NCBI RefSeq assembly: GCF_030246905.1
Contig: NZ_CP126741.1
Location: 1,364,001 to 1,428,000, forward strand
Source: Microbacterium sp. zg-Y818
GTDB lineage: Bacteria; Actinomycetota; Actinomycetes; Actinomycetales; Microbacteriaceae
Length of the DNA: 64,000 bases
Direction of reading: 5' to 3'
Shown here: one piece after another, positions 26,508-35,285 of the stretch
Layout of the letters: each line of letters begins with the position of its first letter
Position numbering within the stretch: position 1 is the first letter of the stretch
Notes under the pieces: model-generated
What the model saw: the letters and a program-made list of their open reading frames with translations, nothing else
Databases searched by the model: none
What the model was told of the DNA's origin: nothing
Translations under genes and position numbers: made by a program

Positions 26508-27521
26508 TCAGCCGTGACGGGTGTACGGGTTCAGCAGCGCCGCCTTGATCTCGTCGGGCACGCCTTCCTCCGTGGCGGTGGGCCCGTCGGCGGGCGGGAA
26601 CGACTCGGTCATCGACATCGGCATGGCGCCGTTGCGGTACATGTTGCTCGACCCGAGCGACGGCTTCCACGTCTGCGGCTCCCAGTCGGGCACGTAGTTG
26701 CGGTACCCCCCGGTGTTCAGTTCGACCCGCATGCTCGAGGGCTCACGGTAGTAGAGGAAGCTCTGCTCGCCGATGCCGTGGATGGAGGGCCCGTACTCGA
26801 TCGCGGTGCCGCGCTCCATCAGGACGTCGGCGGCGATCAGCAGCTCCTCCCGCGTGTCGACCCAGAAGGCGTAGTGGTTGACCCGCCCGGCGCGCGAGGA
26901 TCCGTCGAGCACAACGCCGAGGTCGTGAGACTTCTCGTTCGTGGTCAGCACCGAGAACACCGACATCGGCGCTTCGTCGAGCACGGTACGGGCCATGATC
27001 CGGAAGCCCAGCACCTCGTTGTACCAGCGCGCGAATCCGTCGACATCGCTCGTGGCGATCGTGACGTGGTCGAGCTGGCGGGGGGCGCCGGCAACGTGGC
27101 TGCGCTTCTGCGGACGGTCGGGGTAGATCGACGCGACCGACGGATCTGCGCGGTGGCGCGTGACGTCCCAGTGCAGGGTCATCGAGTGTCCCCACGGTCC
27201 CGTGAAGCGGTAGGCGCGACCGATGGCGTGCGCCTCGATCCATTCGCCCTGCACTCCGGCGCCCTCGATGCGGCGGACGGCCTCTTCCAGCGCCTCGGCA
27301 CTGGAAGTACGCCATGCCATCGTCTCGAGAGAGGGCTCGTCGCCGGGCACCACCACGAGCGAGTAGGCGTAGTAGTCGCCCCAGCAGCGCAGGTAGACGG
27401 CATCGCCCACGCGGTCGACTTCGGTGAGACCGACCTGATCCTTGTAGAACTCCACCGAGGCCTCGACATCCGTCGACGTGATCGAGACGTACGAGAGGTG
27501 GGAGAGAAGCGTGATCATCAT
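26508..27521 (-). CDS. Type I extradiol ring-cleavage dioxygenase (VOC family)
   Basis: A 337-residue two-domain vicinal oxygen chelate enzyme. The second domain carries the full iron triad: His 152 (LDHVTIATS), His 216 (VNHYAFWVD) and Glu 267 (MRVELNTGG), with likely second-sphere His 199, His 249 and Tyr 257. The first domain lacks the triad, as is usual. It should open a catechol-like ring next to its hydroxyl groups, and it heads the operon. Start: ATG 27521 or 27518, just after GAAAGGTC; the frame extends 32 codons further without a ribosome-binding site. Confidence 0.9.
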   Translation of the reverse strand: MMITLLSHLSYVSITSTDVEASVEFYKDQVGLTEVDRVGDAVYLRCWGDYYAYSLVVVPGDEPSLETMAWRTSSAEALEEAVRRIEGAGVQGEWIEAHAIGRAYRFTGPWGHSMTLHWDVTRHRADPSVASIYPDRPQKRSHVAGAPRQLDHVTIATSDVDGFARWYNEVLGFRIMARTVLDEAPMSVFSVLTTNEKSHDLGVVLDGSSRAGRVNHYAFWVDTREELLIAADVLMERGTAIEYGPSIHGIGEQSFLYYREPSSMRVELNTGGYRNYVPDWEPQTWKPSLGSSNMYRNGAMPMSMTESFPPADGPTATEEGVPDEIKAALLNPYTRHG

Positions 27522-27716
27522 TGACCTTTCCGAGAGGGCTTCCATGCGCCTCGTGTTTCCCACTATCCGCATCTCGGACGTATCAGGGAACACCCGGTTG
27601 CCAATGCGCAGCATCAATCCCGTTTATATGTAGGCCCGATGGGTGTGCCAGTGTTCCACGCTGCGCTCGCGTCGAGTACTTTGCGCGATAGGCAGCCGGA
27701 GAGTGCCCCAAAGCAA
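27522..27716 (-). promoter_or_regulatory. Promoter region of the catabolic operon
   Basis: On the minus strand this gap carries CATATAAACGGG at about 27622-27633, a -10-like TATAAA about 105 bases before the dioxygenase start. The importer promoter has a matching TATAAAC core in the same relative orientation, which could mark a common regulator or only two AT-rich -10 elements. No gene is visible in the gap. Confidence 0.35.
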
Positions 27717-27744
27717 GAACTCCCTTGATGAATCAAGGGAGTTC
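27717..27744 (-). terminator. Terminator of tRNA-Asn
   Basis: A 12-bp perfect stem (GAACTCCCTTGA with its reverse complement) around a 4-base loop. On the minus strand it lies 10 bases past the tRNA 3' end and is followed by TTGCTTT, a weak U-tract. Confidence 0.8.
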
Positions 27745-27753
27745 GGGGCTTGT

Positions 27754-27829
27754 TGGCTCCCCGGCTTGGACTCGAACCAAGAACCTATCGGTTAACAGCC
27801 GATTGCTCTGCCAATTGAGCTACCGAGGA
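27754..27829 (-). tRNA. tRNA-Asn (anticodon GTT)
   Basis: A 76-nt cloverleaf with encoded CCA. The acceptor stem pairs TCCTCGG with CCGGGGA and the discriminator is G. Anticodon GTT is at 27794-27796, and the T-arm pairs CTTGG with CCAAG around TTCGAGT. It sits between the catabolic operon promoter and the ABC ATPase gene, marking the accessory cluster's right edge; tRNA genes often border inserted regions. Confidence 0.95.
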
Positions 27830-27891
27830 TCATGCACACCTTGCGGCGGGCAACTCGTCAATCCTAGCAAACGTCAGAGGGTGCTCGTGAC

Positions 27892-28671
27892 TTACGACGC
27901 GACCAGTCTCGGGTTCGCATCGTCGCCGGGCGTCCACAGCAGACCGCCCGTCCCGTGGCCGGTCGCGACGGTGTGTCCGCCGCGAAGGACGAGCACGTCG
28001 GCATCCAATTCGTCGACGGCGGCCGCTTCATTGGTGACGATGACGGCGGCCATGCCGTACTCCGCCCGGCGGCGCAGGATCGCGTCGCGCGCGGCCCGCC
28101 TCACCTCGACGTCGAGGTTCGCGTACGGTTCATCGGCGACCAGCAGATGCGGACGCAGCATGAGTGCGCGCGCCAGCGCGACGCGCTGGCGCATGCCCGC
28201 GCTCAGCTCGTAGGGGTACTTCTGTGCCGCACCCAGGGGCAGTTGCAGTTCGTCGAGCAGAGCGGCGACGCGCACCGCCAGTGCGCGCTGGTTCACCCTC
28301 CGGTCGCGACTGGTGACGGGCTCCCCCACCACCTCTGCGACGGTCGAGCGTGCCGGAAGGTCGGCGCCGGCCCGCTGGGGAAGGTAGCCGGTGAGGTAGG
28401 TGTGCAGGCGGTGGGCGCGTCCGCGGCGGCCGAGCCGCACGCCTTCGACGACGGCACTGCCACCCACGAGCGACAACGCAGAGCCGCCGCGGCCCGCCAA
28501 GACCGCGGCCAGGCTGGACTTGCCGGAGCCGGTGGGTCCCATGAGGGCGAGCGTGCCGCCGCGCGGGAGGGTGAACGTGGCACCGTCCACGACCCGCTGC
28601 ATCGACCCGGTGTGGGCGATGGAGAGGTCGTCGCACCGGACAGAGAACTCGTCGCCACTGCTCGGGGTCAT
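27892..28671 (-). CDS. Orphan ABC transporter ATP-binding protein
   Basis: A 259-residue ATPase. Walker A is GPTGSGKSS (near residue 45), the signature is ELSAGMRQRVALARAL, and Walker B is LLVADEPYANLD. The layout resembles the ATPases of peptide/nickel-type importers. No permease or binding protein gene lies beside it, so its partner subunits must be elsewhere. The predicted H-loop position reads VTNEAAA where a His is expected, so catalysis may be altered. It lies 32 bp downstream of dnaG. Confidence 0.82.
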   Translation of the reverse strand: MTPSSGDEFSVRCDDLSIAHTGSMQRVVDGATFTLPRGGTLALMGPTGSGKSSLAAVLAGRGGSALSLVGGSAVVEGVRLGRRGRAHRLHTYLTGYLPQRAGADLPARSTVAEVVGEPVTSRDRRVNQRALAVRVAALLDELQLPLGAAQKYPYELSAGMRQRVALARALMLRPHLLVADEPYANLDVEVRRAARDAILRRRAEYGMAAVIVTNEAAAVDELDADVLVLRGGHTVATGHGTGGLLWTPGDDANPRLVAS

Positions 28672-28703
28672 GGTCCCATCCTGCCCGGTCGGGCGGGCGC
28701 GGG

Positions 28704-30572
28704 CTACTCGGCGATCAGCCGGGCACGCTCGACGTCGAGCTCCCGAAGGCGGATGCGCACCGCGCGGCCCCCGTCGGAGTCCACATCAACACGCTGGATG
28801 TGCCGCATGAGCTCGCTCTTCTCGCGTTCGATGACCCGCAAGCGCAGCCGACGCGCGAGGTCGGCGGTCGAGGCCAGGGCGCCGGCTTCGGTGCGCGCCG
28901 GGAAGTCGGCCGTGAGCAGTTCGGCGGCCAGGGTGCGGTAGGGCTCGCGCACCGCTTCGACGGCGGCCGCCGCCCAGCCGATCCGGGTACGGTCGGGCTG
29001 TTCGACGACGGCGCGACGTACGGCTTCGAGCGCAGGATGGTGGAACGGCAGCGCCAGCGCGGGGTCGAGGATGGCGGCATCCACCGCGTGACCGTACTGC
29101 AGCACGCCCATGATCGCGTCGCGCTCGAGCGCCACGTCGGCGGTGCGCGGAAGCGATGCCAGCGTCACCCGCGGCGTCGGCGCCTCGCCGCCGTCCGCGA
29201 CCGGCGCTGTGGACGAGGTGGGGGCTGCATTCTTCGGCGGATGCCGGTCGCCACCGCTGCGGGCGGCGCGTTCGACCGCCTGGCTCACCTCGCCGAGGTC
29301 GAGCCCGAGCTTGCGCGCGAGCACGCGGGTGTAGCCCGGACGCAGCGAAGGATCGCGGATGTCGGCGACGATCGGCGCGGCGGCGCGGAGCGCCCCGACC
29401 TGACCCTCGACCGTGGCAAGGTCGAACCCGGCGAGGCGCTGCTCGATGACGAACTCGAACATCGGCGACTTCGACTCGAGCAGGGCGCGCACGGCGCCGT
29501 CGCCGCGCTGCACACGCAGGTCGCACGGGTCCAGTCCCCCGGGGGCGACGGCGACGTAGGTCTGCGCGGCGAAGCGCTTCTCCTCGGAGAATGCGCGCAG
29601 AGCGGCCTTCTGCCCGGCAGCGTCGGGATCGAAGGTGAAGACGACCTCGCCCGAAACGTCGCTGTCGCCCATGACCCGGCGCAGCACCGTGATGTGCTCG
29701 GACCCGAAGGCGGTGCCGCACGTGGCGATGGCGGTCGTGACCCCCGCGAGGTGGCATGCCATGACGTCGGTGTACCCCTCGACGACCACGACGCGGTGCT
29801 GGCGGGAGATGTCCCGCTTGGCGAGATCGAGGCCGTAGAGCACCTGCGACTTCTTGTAGATCGTCGTCTCGGGGGTGTTGAGGTACTTCGGGCCCTGGTC
29901 GTCGTCGAAGAGCTTGCGCGCGCCGAAGCCGATGACCTGCCCGGTGACGTCGCGGATGGGCCAGACCAGCCTGCCCCGGAACCGGTCGTACACACCGCGC
30001 TGGCCCTGCGAGAGCAGGCCCGCCGCGACCTGCTCGTCGTCGCTGAAGCCTTTCGACTTCAGCGCGTCCCGCAGGTGCGACCAGCCCTTGGGGGCATAAC
30101 CGACCCCGAAGTGCGCGGCCGCGTTGGCGTCGAACCCGCGCCCGCCCAGAAAGCTGCGCGCGGCCTCGGCCTCGGGGATCGACAGCTGCGAGCGGAACCA
30201 CTCCGCTGCTGCCGCATTGGCGGCGTAGAGCCGTGACCTGCCCGAGGTCTCGGGTGCGGCCGCGCCGTCCTCGTAGTGCAGCGTGTAACCCAGGCGGCCG
30301 GCCAGCCGCTCCACCGCCTCGGTGAATGAGACGTGGTCCATCTGCCGCAGAAAGGTGTAGACGTCGCCCGATTCCCCGCAGCCGAAGCAGTGGTAGAAGC
30401 CGGCCTGCGAGCGCACGTTGAAGCTGGGGCTGCGCTCGTCGTGGAATGGGCAGAGCCCCTTGAGCGATCCGACGCCCGCGGGCTTGAGAGCGACGCGCTC
30501 ACCGATGACGTCGGCGATGTTGGTGCGGGCCTTCACCTCGTCGACGTCGGCCTGACGGATGCGCCCCGCCAT
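28704..30572 (-). CDS. dnaG: DNA primase
   Basis: Makes RNA primers at the replication fork, 622 residues. The N-terminal CHC2 zinc finger uses Cys 41, His 44, Cys 62 and Cys 65 (CPFHDE ... HCFGC). The TOPRIM core includes VVVVEGYTDVM near residue 262 and a DPDAAGQ motif. The C-terminal helicase-binding domain follows a low-complexity linker. The ATG at 30572 overlaps the dgt stop by one base (TGATG). Longer upstream extensions lie inside dgt. Confidence 0.96.
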   Translation of the reverse strand: MAGRIRQADVDEVKARTNIADVIGERVALKPAGVGSLKGLCPFHDERSPSFNVRSQAGFYHCFGCGESGDVYTFLRQMDHVSFTEAVERLAGRLGYTLHYEDGAAAPETSGRSRLYAANAAAAEWFRSQLSIPEAEAARSFLGGRGFDANAAAHFGVGYAPKGWSHLRDALKSKGFSDDEQVAAGLLSQGQRGVYDRFRGRLVWPIRDVTGQVIGFGARKLFDDDQGPKYLNTPETTIYKKSQVLYGLDLAKRDISRQHRVVVVEGYTDVMACHLAGVTTAIATCGTAFGSEHITVLRRVMGDSDVSGEVVFTFDPDAAGQKAALRAFSEEKRFAAQTYVAVAPGGLDPCDLRVQRGDGAVRALLESKSPMFEFVIEQRLAGFDLATVEGQVGALRAAAPIVADIRDPSLRPGYTRVLARKLGLDLGEVSQAVERAARSGGDRHPPKNAAPTSSTAPVADGGEAPTPRVTLASLPRTADVALERDAIMGVLQYGHAVDAAILDPALALPFHHPALEAVRRAVVEQPDRTRIGWAAAAVEAVREPYRTLAAELLTADFPARTEAGALASTADLARRLRLRVIEREKSELMRHIQRVDVDSDGGRAVRIRLRELDVERARLIAE

Positions 30573-31945
30573 CAAAGCCCCTCGAGGGGCTCGGGCAGCG
30601 CGTACGCGTCCGAGGCGATGACCCGGCTTCCCGGCGCCCAGAGGCCGAGGCTCGCCAGATCCACCGGCTCGACCAGGCGTGAGTGCCACGAGATTGCGAA
30701 ACGGTCGGTGAGCGTGGCGACCTGATCGACCACGACCCGGCGGCGCGCGGCGTCGGTCTCGGCGCGGGCGAAGTCCTCGGCATGGAGCAGGTCCAGGTGG
30801 TCGGGCCGCTCCCACAGCGCGGTCGCGAGGCGCTTGAGCAGGCGGCGCTGCTCCTTGTAGAGGCCCTTGCGACCTTCGATGGAGACGACGAACGCGCCGA
30901 TGATGCCCTTGAGCACCGCCATCTCGGCCTCGATCACCCGCGGCACGATGACGCGACCGCGGTAGCGCGTGAGCACCGGGGTATCGAAGTGCTCGCGTGT
31001 AGCCGATGTGGCGGCGCGGGCGAAGCGGCCGATGAGGTCGGAGGTGAGGTTCTTCAGCCTGGCATGCGCGGCACGCGACCCGTCGAAGGTCGTGATCCAC
31101 TCCGGCATCCGCATCAGACGGAACAGCGCGTCGTCGAGCTCGTCACGGGCGAAGTCGTAGCCGACCCAGGTCTGGATCGCGCTGAGGATGGCCTCGTGCT
31201 CGCGCGGGTCCGACAGGCGCTGCGGCTCGAGATAGCCGTTCACGATCGCGTCTTCGAAGTCGTGCACCGAGTAGGCGATGTCGTCGGAGAGGTCCATCAC
31301 CTCGGCTTCGATGCAGCGCAGTCGTCCCGGTGCATCCTGGCGCATCCAGCGGAAGACGGCCTCGTCCTCGGGGTAGACGCCGAACTTCAGGCGCCCCCCG
31401 GGATCGGGGACGGGGTGCTCCGCGGTCCACGGGTACTTGCAGGTCGCGTCGAGACTCGCCCGGGTGAGGTTCAGGCCGAAGCTCACCCCGTCGTCGTCGA
31501 CGACCTTCGGTTCCAGGCGCGAGAGGATCCGCAGCGTCTGCGCGTTGCCCTCGAACCCGCCGATGTCGGCGGCCCAGTCGTTCAGTGCCCGCTCGCCGTT
31601 GTGACCGAAAGGCGGATGCCCGATGTCGTGGCTGAGGCAGGCGGTGTCGACGACGTCGGGTGAGAGCTGAAGCGCGGTCGCCAGCTCCCGCCCCACCTGT
31701 GCGACCTCGAGCGAGTGCGTCAGACGGTTGCGGGCGAAGTCGTACGGGCTCGCCGGGCTGAGTACCTGGGTCTTGGATGCCAGGCGTCGAAGCGCGGCCG
31801 AGTGCAGCACCCGCGCGCGGTCGCGAGCGAAGCTGTCGCGCTGCGACCGGTGGCGCTCGGGGTGGAACCGTGCCGCGTCGTCGTCGTCGTATCCGTCGGG
31901 GCGCCCGGTGAAGACGCCGACGCCGCTGGCCCGCTCACCCGCCAC
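30572..31945 (-). CDS. dgt: Deoxyguanosinetriphosphate triphosphohydrolase-like protein
   Basis: A 457-residue HD-domain enzyme that hydrolyses dNTPs to nucleosides and triphosphate, lowering dNTP pools. HD residues include His 77 (LTHSLEVAQVGREL) and His 106-Asp 107 (CLSHDIGHPPFGHNGE). I used the GTG at 31945, which overlaps the dusB stop by 11 bp; no other start lies between the dusB end and the conserved region. The order dusB-dgt-dnaG is typical of actinobacteria. Confidence 0.92.
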   Translation of the reverse strand: MAGERASGVGVFTGRPDGYDDDDAARFHPERHRSQRDSFARDRARVLHSAALRRLASKTQVLSPASPYDFARNRLTHSLEVAQVGRELATALQLSPDVVDTACLSHDIGHPPFGHNGERALNDWAADIGGFEGNAQTLRILSRLEPKVVDDDGVSFGLNLTRASLDATCKYPWTAEHPVPDPGGRLKFGVYPEDEAVFRWMRQDAPGRLRCIEAEVMDLSDDIAYSVHDFEDAIVNGYLEPQRLSDPREHEAILSAIQTWVGYDFARDELDDALFRLMRMPEWITTFDGSRAAHARLKNLTSDLIGRFARAATSATREHFDTPVLTRYRGRVIVPRVIEAEMAVLKGIIGAFVVSIEGRKGLYKEQRRLLKRLATALWERPDHLDLLHAEDFARAETDAARRRVVVDQVATLTDRFAISWHSRLVEPVDLASLGLWAPGSRVIASDAYALPEPLEGL

Positions 31946-33098
31946 TGTTGTCGATCTCCGCTTCTGCGAGCAGCGCGCCGGCGTCGGCGGCGATGTCGCG
32001 CGAGGCGAGCCACCCATCGGGCAGCGCAGGGCGCTTGGGGGTGCCGGCGCGGCCGCGCTGGCCTTCGGCGCCGCTGCCAGGGTAGGGCGCGTCGAGGTCG
32101 AGGGTGGCGAGCACCTCGTCGATCTCGGCGAGGCTCGACACGGTGGCCAGCCGCGCCCGGGTGTCGCCGCCCACGGGGTAGCCCTTGAAGTACCACGACG
32201 CGTGCTTGCGGATGTCGCGGCAGCCGCGGTCTTCGCTTTCGTGGAATTCCACGAGCAGGTCGGCGTGCCGGCGGAAGGCGGCCGCCACGAAGCCGAGCGT
32301 GGCGTCCACCGGCGGCGCAGTCGCGGAGCCCGGAGCAAGCGAGCGCGCGAGATCCCCGAAGAGCCACGGACGCCCGAGGCAGCCGCGACCGACCACGACG
32401 CCGTCGCAGCCCGTCTCGCTCATCATGCGCACCGCGTCTTCGGCGGACCAGATGTCGCCGTTGCCGAGCACGGGCACGCTGGTGACGGTCTCTTTCAGGC
32501 GCGCGATGGCATCCCAGTCGGCGTGCCCCGAGTAGAACTCCGCCGCGGTGCGGGCGTGCAGGGCCACGGCGGCGACGCCGGCATCCTCGGCGATGCGCCC
32601 GGCATCGAGATAGGTGAGGTGATCGCGGTCGATGCCCTTGCGCATCTTCACGGTCAGGGGGATGTCGCCTGCGGCCCGGGCGGCGCGCGTGACGATGTCG
32701 CGGAAGAGCCCGAGTTTCCAGGGCAGTGCCGCTCCCCCGCCCTTGCGGGTCACCTTGGGTACGGGGCAGCCGAAGTTGAGGTCGATGTGGTCGGCGTGGC
32801 CCTCGTCGACGATGATGCGCACGGCGGCTTCGACCGTGACCGGATCCACGCCGTACAGCTGGATGGAGCGAGGTGTTTCGGACTCGTGGTGGCGGATGAG
32901 ACGCATGGTCGTGGCGTTGCGCTCGACCAGCGCACGGCTGGTGATCATCTCGCTGACGTACAGCCCGGCGCCGTATTCGCGGCACAGCCGCCGGAAGGCG
33001 GTGTTGGTGATACCCGCCATCGGAGCCAGCACGACGGGCGCATCGAGCTCGATCGGCCCGATGCGCAGCGTGGGGGCGAGTGCGACGGTGGAAGACAT
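31935..33098 (-). CDS. dusB: tRNA-dihydrouridine synthase (DusB-type)
   Basis: A 387-residue FMN enzyme that reduces uridines in the tRNA D-loop. The N-terminal VLAPMAGITNTAFRRLCREYGAGLYVSEM and the catalytic Cys 111 (DLNFGCPVPKVTRKGGG) are canonical. The ATG at 33098 follows GGAGAGG; the open frame extends 11 codons further without support. It heads the dusB-dgt-dnaG operon and is divergent from the glutathione peroxidase gene across 62 bp. Confidence 0.94.
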   Translation of the reverse strand: MSSTVALAPTLRIGPIELDAPVVLAPMAGITNTAFRRLCREYGAGLYVSEMITSRALVERNATTMRLIRHHESETPRSIQLYGVDPVTVEAAVRIIVDEGHADHIDLNFGCPVPKVTRKGGGAALPWKLGLFRDIVTRAARAAGDIPLTVKMRKGIDRDHLTYLDAGRIAEDAGVAAVALHARTAAEFYSGHADWDAIARLKETVTSVPVLGNGDIWSAEDAVRMMSETGCDGVVVGRGCLGRPWLFGDLARSLAPGSATAPPVDATLGFVAAAFRRHADLLVEFHESEDRGCRDIRKHASWYFKGYPVGGDTRARLATVSSLAEIDEVLATLDLDAPYPGSGAEGQRGRAGTPKRPALPDGWLASRDIAADAGALLAEAEIDNSGG

Positions 33099-33160
33099 CC
33101 TCTCCATTCTCCCAGATGCTGGCCGCCCCACAGGCGACCCACGGCCCTATCGTGGAGAAC

Positions 33161-33664
33161 ATGACCGACGACCAGAGTGTGGACATCCGCCAGATCCCCT
33201 TCCGCACGGCCGACGGGGAGCAGAAGACGCTCGCCGATCTCGGCGACGGACCCTTCCTCGTCGTCAACGTCGCATCGAAGTGCGGCCTGGCGCCGCAGTA
33301 CGAGACGCTCGAAGAACTGCAGCGCACCTACGGCGACCGTGGGCTGACGGTCGTGGGGTTCCCGAGCAACCAGTTCATGGGCCAGGAGCCCGGCTCGATG
33401 GAGGAGATCCTCGAGTACTGCTCGACCACGTGGGGCGTGACCTTCCCGGTGCAGGAGAAGATCCACGTCAACGGTCGCAACGCGGCTCCCCTGTACAAGG
33501 CGCTGAAGAAGGCCCGCAACGTCGAAGGAGCCCGAGGGCCCGTGATGTGGAACTTCGAGAAGTTCCTGGTCACCCCCGACGGCGCCGTTCACCGGTTCCG
33601 TCCGCAGGTCAAGCCCGACGCACCCGAGGTCATCGCCGCGATCGAAGACGCACTGGCGGGCTGA
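33161..33664 (+). CDS. Glutathione peroxidase-family thiol peroxidase
   Basis: A 167-residue peroxidase of the cysteine type. The catalytic Cys 41 lies in NVASKCGLAPQYE, the Gln in FPSNQFMGQEPGS, and the Trp-Asn pair in VMWNFEKFLV. Actinobacteria make no glutathione, so thioredoxin or mycothiol is the likely reductant. It removes hydrogen or lipid peroxides in the cytoplasm. The ATG at 33161 follows GGAGA; a longer frame start at 33080 lies in the dusB promoter area. Confidence 0.92.
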   Translation: MTDDQSVDIRQIPFRTADGEQKTLADLGDGPFLVVNVASKCGLAPQYETLEELQRTYGDRGLTVVGFPSNQFMGQEPGSMEEILEYCSTTWGVTFPVQEKIHVNGRNAAPLYKALKKARNVEGARGPVMWNFEKFLVTPDGAVHRFRPQVKPDAPEVIAAIEDALAG

Positions 33665-33698
33665 GAGCGCCGGCGGGCGGGCGCGCGTCGCAACATAC

Positions 33699-33736
33699 GA
33701 GAAGGGCCTCGCCGCAGCAGCGGCGAGGCCCTTCTC
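33699..33736. terminator. Bidirectional terminator between peroxidase and DsbA-family genes
   Basis: A perfect 17-bp stem: 33699-33715 pairs with 33720-33736 around the tetraloop AGCA. It lies between converging genes. Confidence 0.9.
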
Positions 33737-33743
33737 ATCGGTC

Positions 33744-34439
33744 TCAGGCGGCGGGGACGGCGGAGTCCGGGTCGGACTGGGTGGTGCGCTCCGCCCACAC
33801 CTGTCGTGCGATCTGCGCGAACGCGTCGGCGGGCTGGGCGCCGCTCACACCGTACTTGCCGTCGATGACGAAGAACGGCACGCCGGTGATCCCATAGGCC
33901 TGCGCCTGCGCCTGGTCGGCGCGAACGTCGGCCAGGTACTGACCGCTCTCGAGCGCCGCGCGGGCGGCCTCGGCGTCGAGGCCGGCATCGGCCGCCAGTT
34001 GCACGAGGTCATCGATACGGCCGACGTGACGCCCCTCGGTGAAGTACGCGGCCATCAGTCGCTCGGCCATCTCGTGCTGGCGACCGTGTGCCTTGGCGAA
34101 GTGCAGCAGCTCGTGCGCCTTGACGGTGTTGGTGTGCTTCAGGAGGTCGAACCGGTAGTCCAGTCCGGCTTCGGCGGCGACCCCCGTGACGCGCTCGAGC
34201 ATCTGCTGCACCTGCTCGCGGGGCATGCCCTTGTGGCCGGCGAGGAAGTCGATCTCGTCGCCGTCGAAGTCGACGGGCGTGTCGGGTGACAGCTCGTACG
34301 AGTGGTAGGTCACCTCGACGATGGGCGCGTCGGCGTCGGTGGATGCCGCGGCCAGCCCGTTCTCGAGGTTGCGCTTGCCGATGTAACACCACGGGCAGGC
34401 GATGTCACTCCATACGTCGATCTTGATGGCATCCGTCAT
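33744..34439 (-). CDS. DsbA-family thiol oxidoreductase (FrnE-like)
   Basis: A 231-residue protein with a thioredoxin fold, an inserted helical domain and the redox motif CPWC at residues 15-18 (SDIACPWCYIGKRNLE), followed by the cis-Pro loop GVPFF. There is no signal peptide, so it works in the cytoplasm, like FrnE of Deinococcus and polyketide-type isomerases. Function beyond thiol-disulfide exchange is unknown. It stands alone between the terminator and uppS. Confidence 0.9.
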   Translation of the reverse strand: MTDAIKIDVWSDIACPWCYIGKRNLENGLAAASTDADAPIVEVTYHSYELSPDTPVDFDGDEIDFLAGHKGMPREQVQQMLERVTGVAAEAGLDYRFDLLKHTNTVKAHELLHFAKAHGRQHEMAERLMAAYFTEGRHVGRIDDLVQLAADAGLDAEAARAALESGQYLADVRADQAQAQAYGITGVPFFVIDGKYGVSGAQPADAFAQIARQVWAERTTQSDPDSAVPAA

Positions 34440-34481
34440 GCCGGGGCCAACGCCGCGCTCGGGCGATCTATTCCGTGCGGG

Positions 34482-35285
34482 TCATACACTCGGCGCGTCG
34501 ACCGCCCCGCCGAAGCGGCGGTCGCGATCGAGATAGATGCCGATCGCGCGCCACAGCTCGGTGCGGGAGAAGTCCGGCCACAGGGTGTCGAGGAACACCA
34601 TCTCGGCGTAGGCCGCCTGCCACAGCAGGAAATTCGACGTGCGCTGCTCGCCGCTGGACCGCAGGAAAAGGTCGACGTCGGGCATGTCGGGCACGTACAG
34701 GTGGCGCTGGATCAGCTTCTCGCTCACCGCCGAGGGCTTGATCCGGCCCGCGGCAACGTCGTCGGCGATCGCCCGGACGGCGTCGACGATCTCGACCCGG
34801 CCACCGTAGTTGACGCACATGGTGAGAGTGAGCACGTCGTTGCCCGCCGTCAGCTGCTCGGCGTACTGCAGCTCTTTGATGACCGAGCCCCACAGCCGCG
34901 GCTTGCGGCCCGCCCAGCGCACGCGCACGCCCCACTCATTGAGCTGGTCGCGCCGGCGGTGCAGCACGTCGCGGTTGTAGCCCATGAGGAAGCGCACCTC
35001 TTCGGGCGAGCGCGCCCAGTTCTCGGTGGAGAACGCGTACACCGAGAGGTTCTTGACGCCTGCCTGGATGGCGCCGGCGACGACGTCGAGCAGCACCTCC
35101 TCGCCGGCCTTGTGGCCCTCGATCCGGGTGAGGCCGCGCCGGTTCGCCCAGCGGCCGTTGCCGTCCATGACGATGGCGATGTGCTGCGGCACGCCCTTCT
35201 TGGGGAAGTCAGGCGGGTACTGTCCCGTCCAATCCAGGGGGCGGTACGGCACCGCGTCGCGGTGCGTGTAGGGCTTGGGTGTCAC
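34482..35285 (-). CDS. uppS: Isoprenyl transferase (undecaprenyl diphosphate synthase family)
   Basis: A 267-residue cis-prenyltransferase that builds the polyprenyl diphosphate carrier for peptidoglycan. The family start [13 protein letters not shown] carries the catalytic Asp; [13 protein letters not shown] and the C-terminal [19 protein letters not shown] are also present. The GTG at 35285 overlaps the recO stop by four bases. The N-terminal 30 residues before the core are longer than in E. coli, which is common in actinobacteria. Confidence 0.95.
   Translation of the reverse strand: MTPKPYTHRDAVPYRPLDWTGQYPPDFPKKGVPQHIAIVMDGNGRWANRRGLTRIEGHKAGEEVLLDVVAGAIQAGVKNLSVYAFSTENWARSPEEVRFLMGYNRDVLHRRRDQLNEWGVRVRWAGRKPRLWGSVIKELQYAEQLTAGNDVLTLTMCVNYGGRVEIVDAVRAIADDVAAGRIKPSAVSEKLIQRHLYVPDMPDVDLFLRSSGEQRTSNFLLWQAAYAEMVFLDTLWPDFSRTELWRAIGIYLDRDRRFGGAVDAPSV

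Noticed and set aside
27754..27829. tRNA-Asn as an integration site for the catabolic cluster
   Set aside because: No integrase gene and no duplicate of the tRNA 3' end was noticed on the far side near 16000, so an island insertion cannot be supported.
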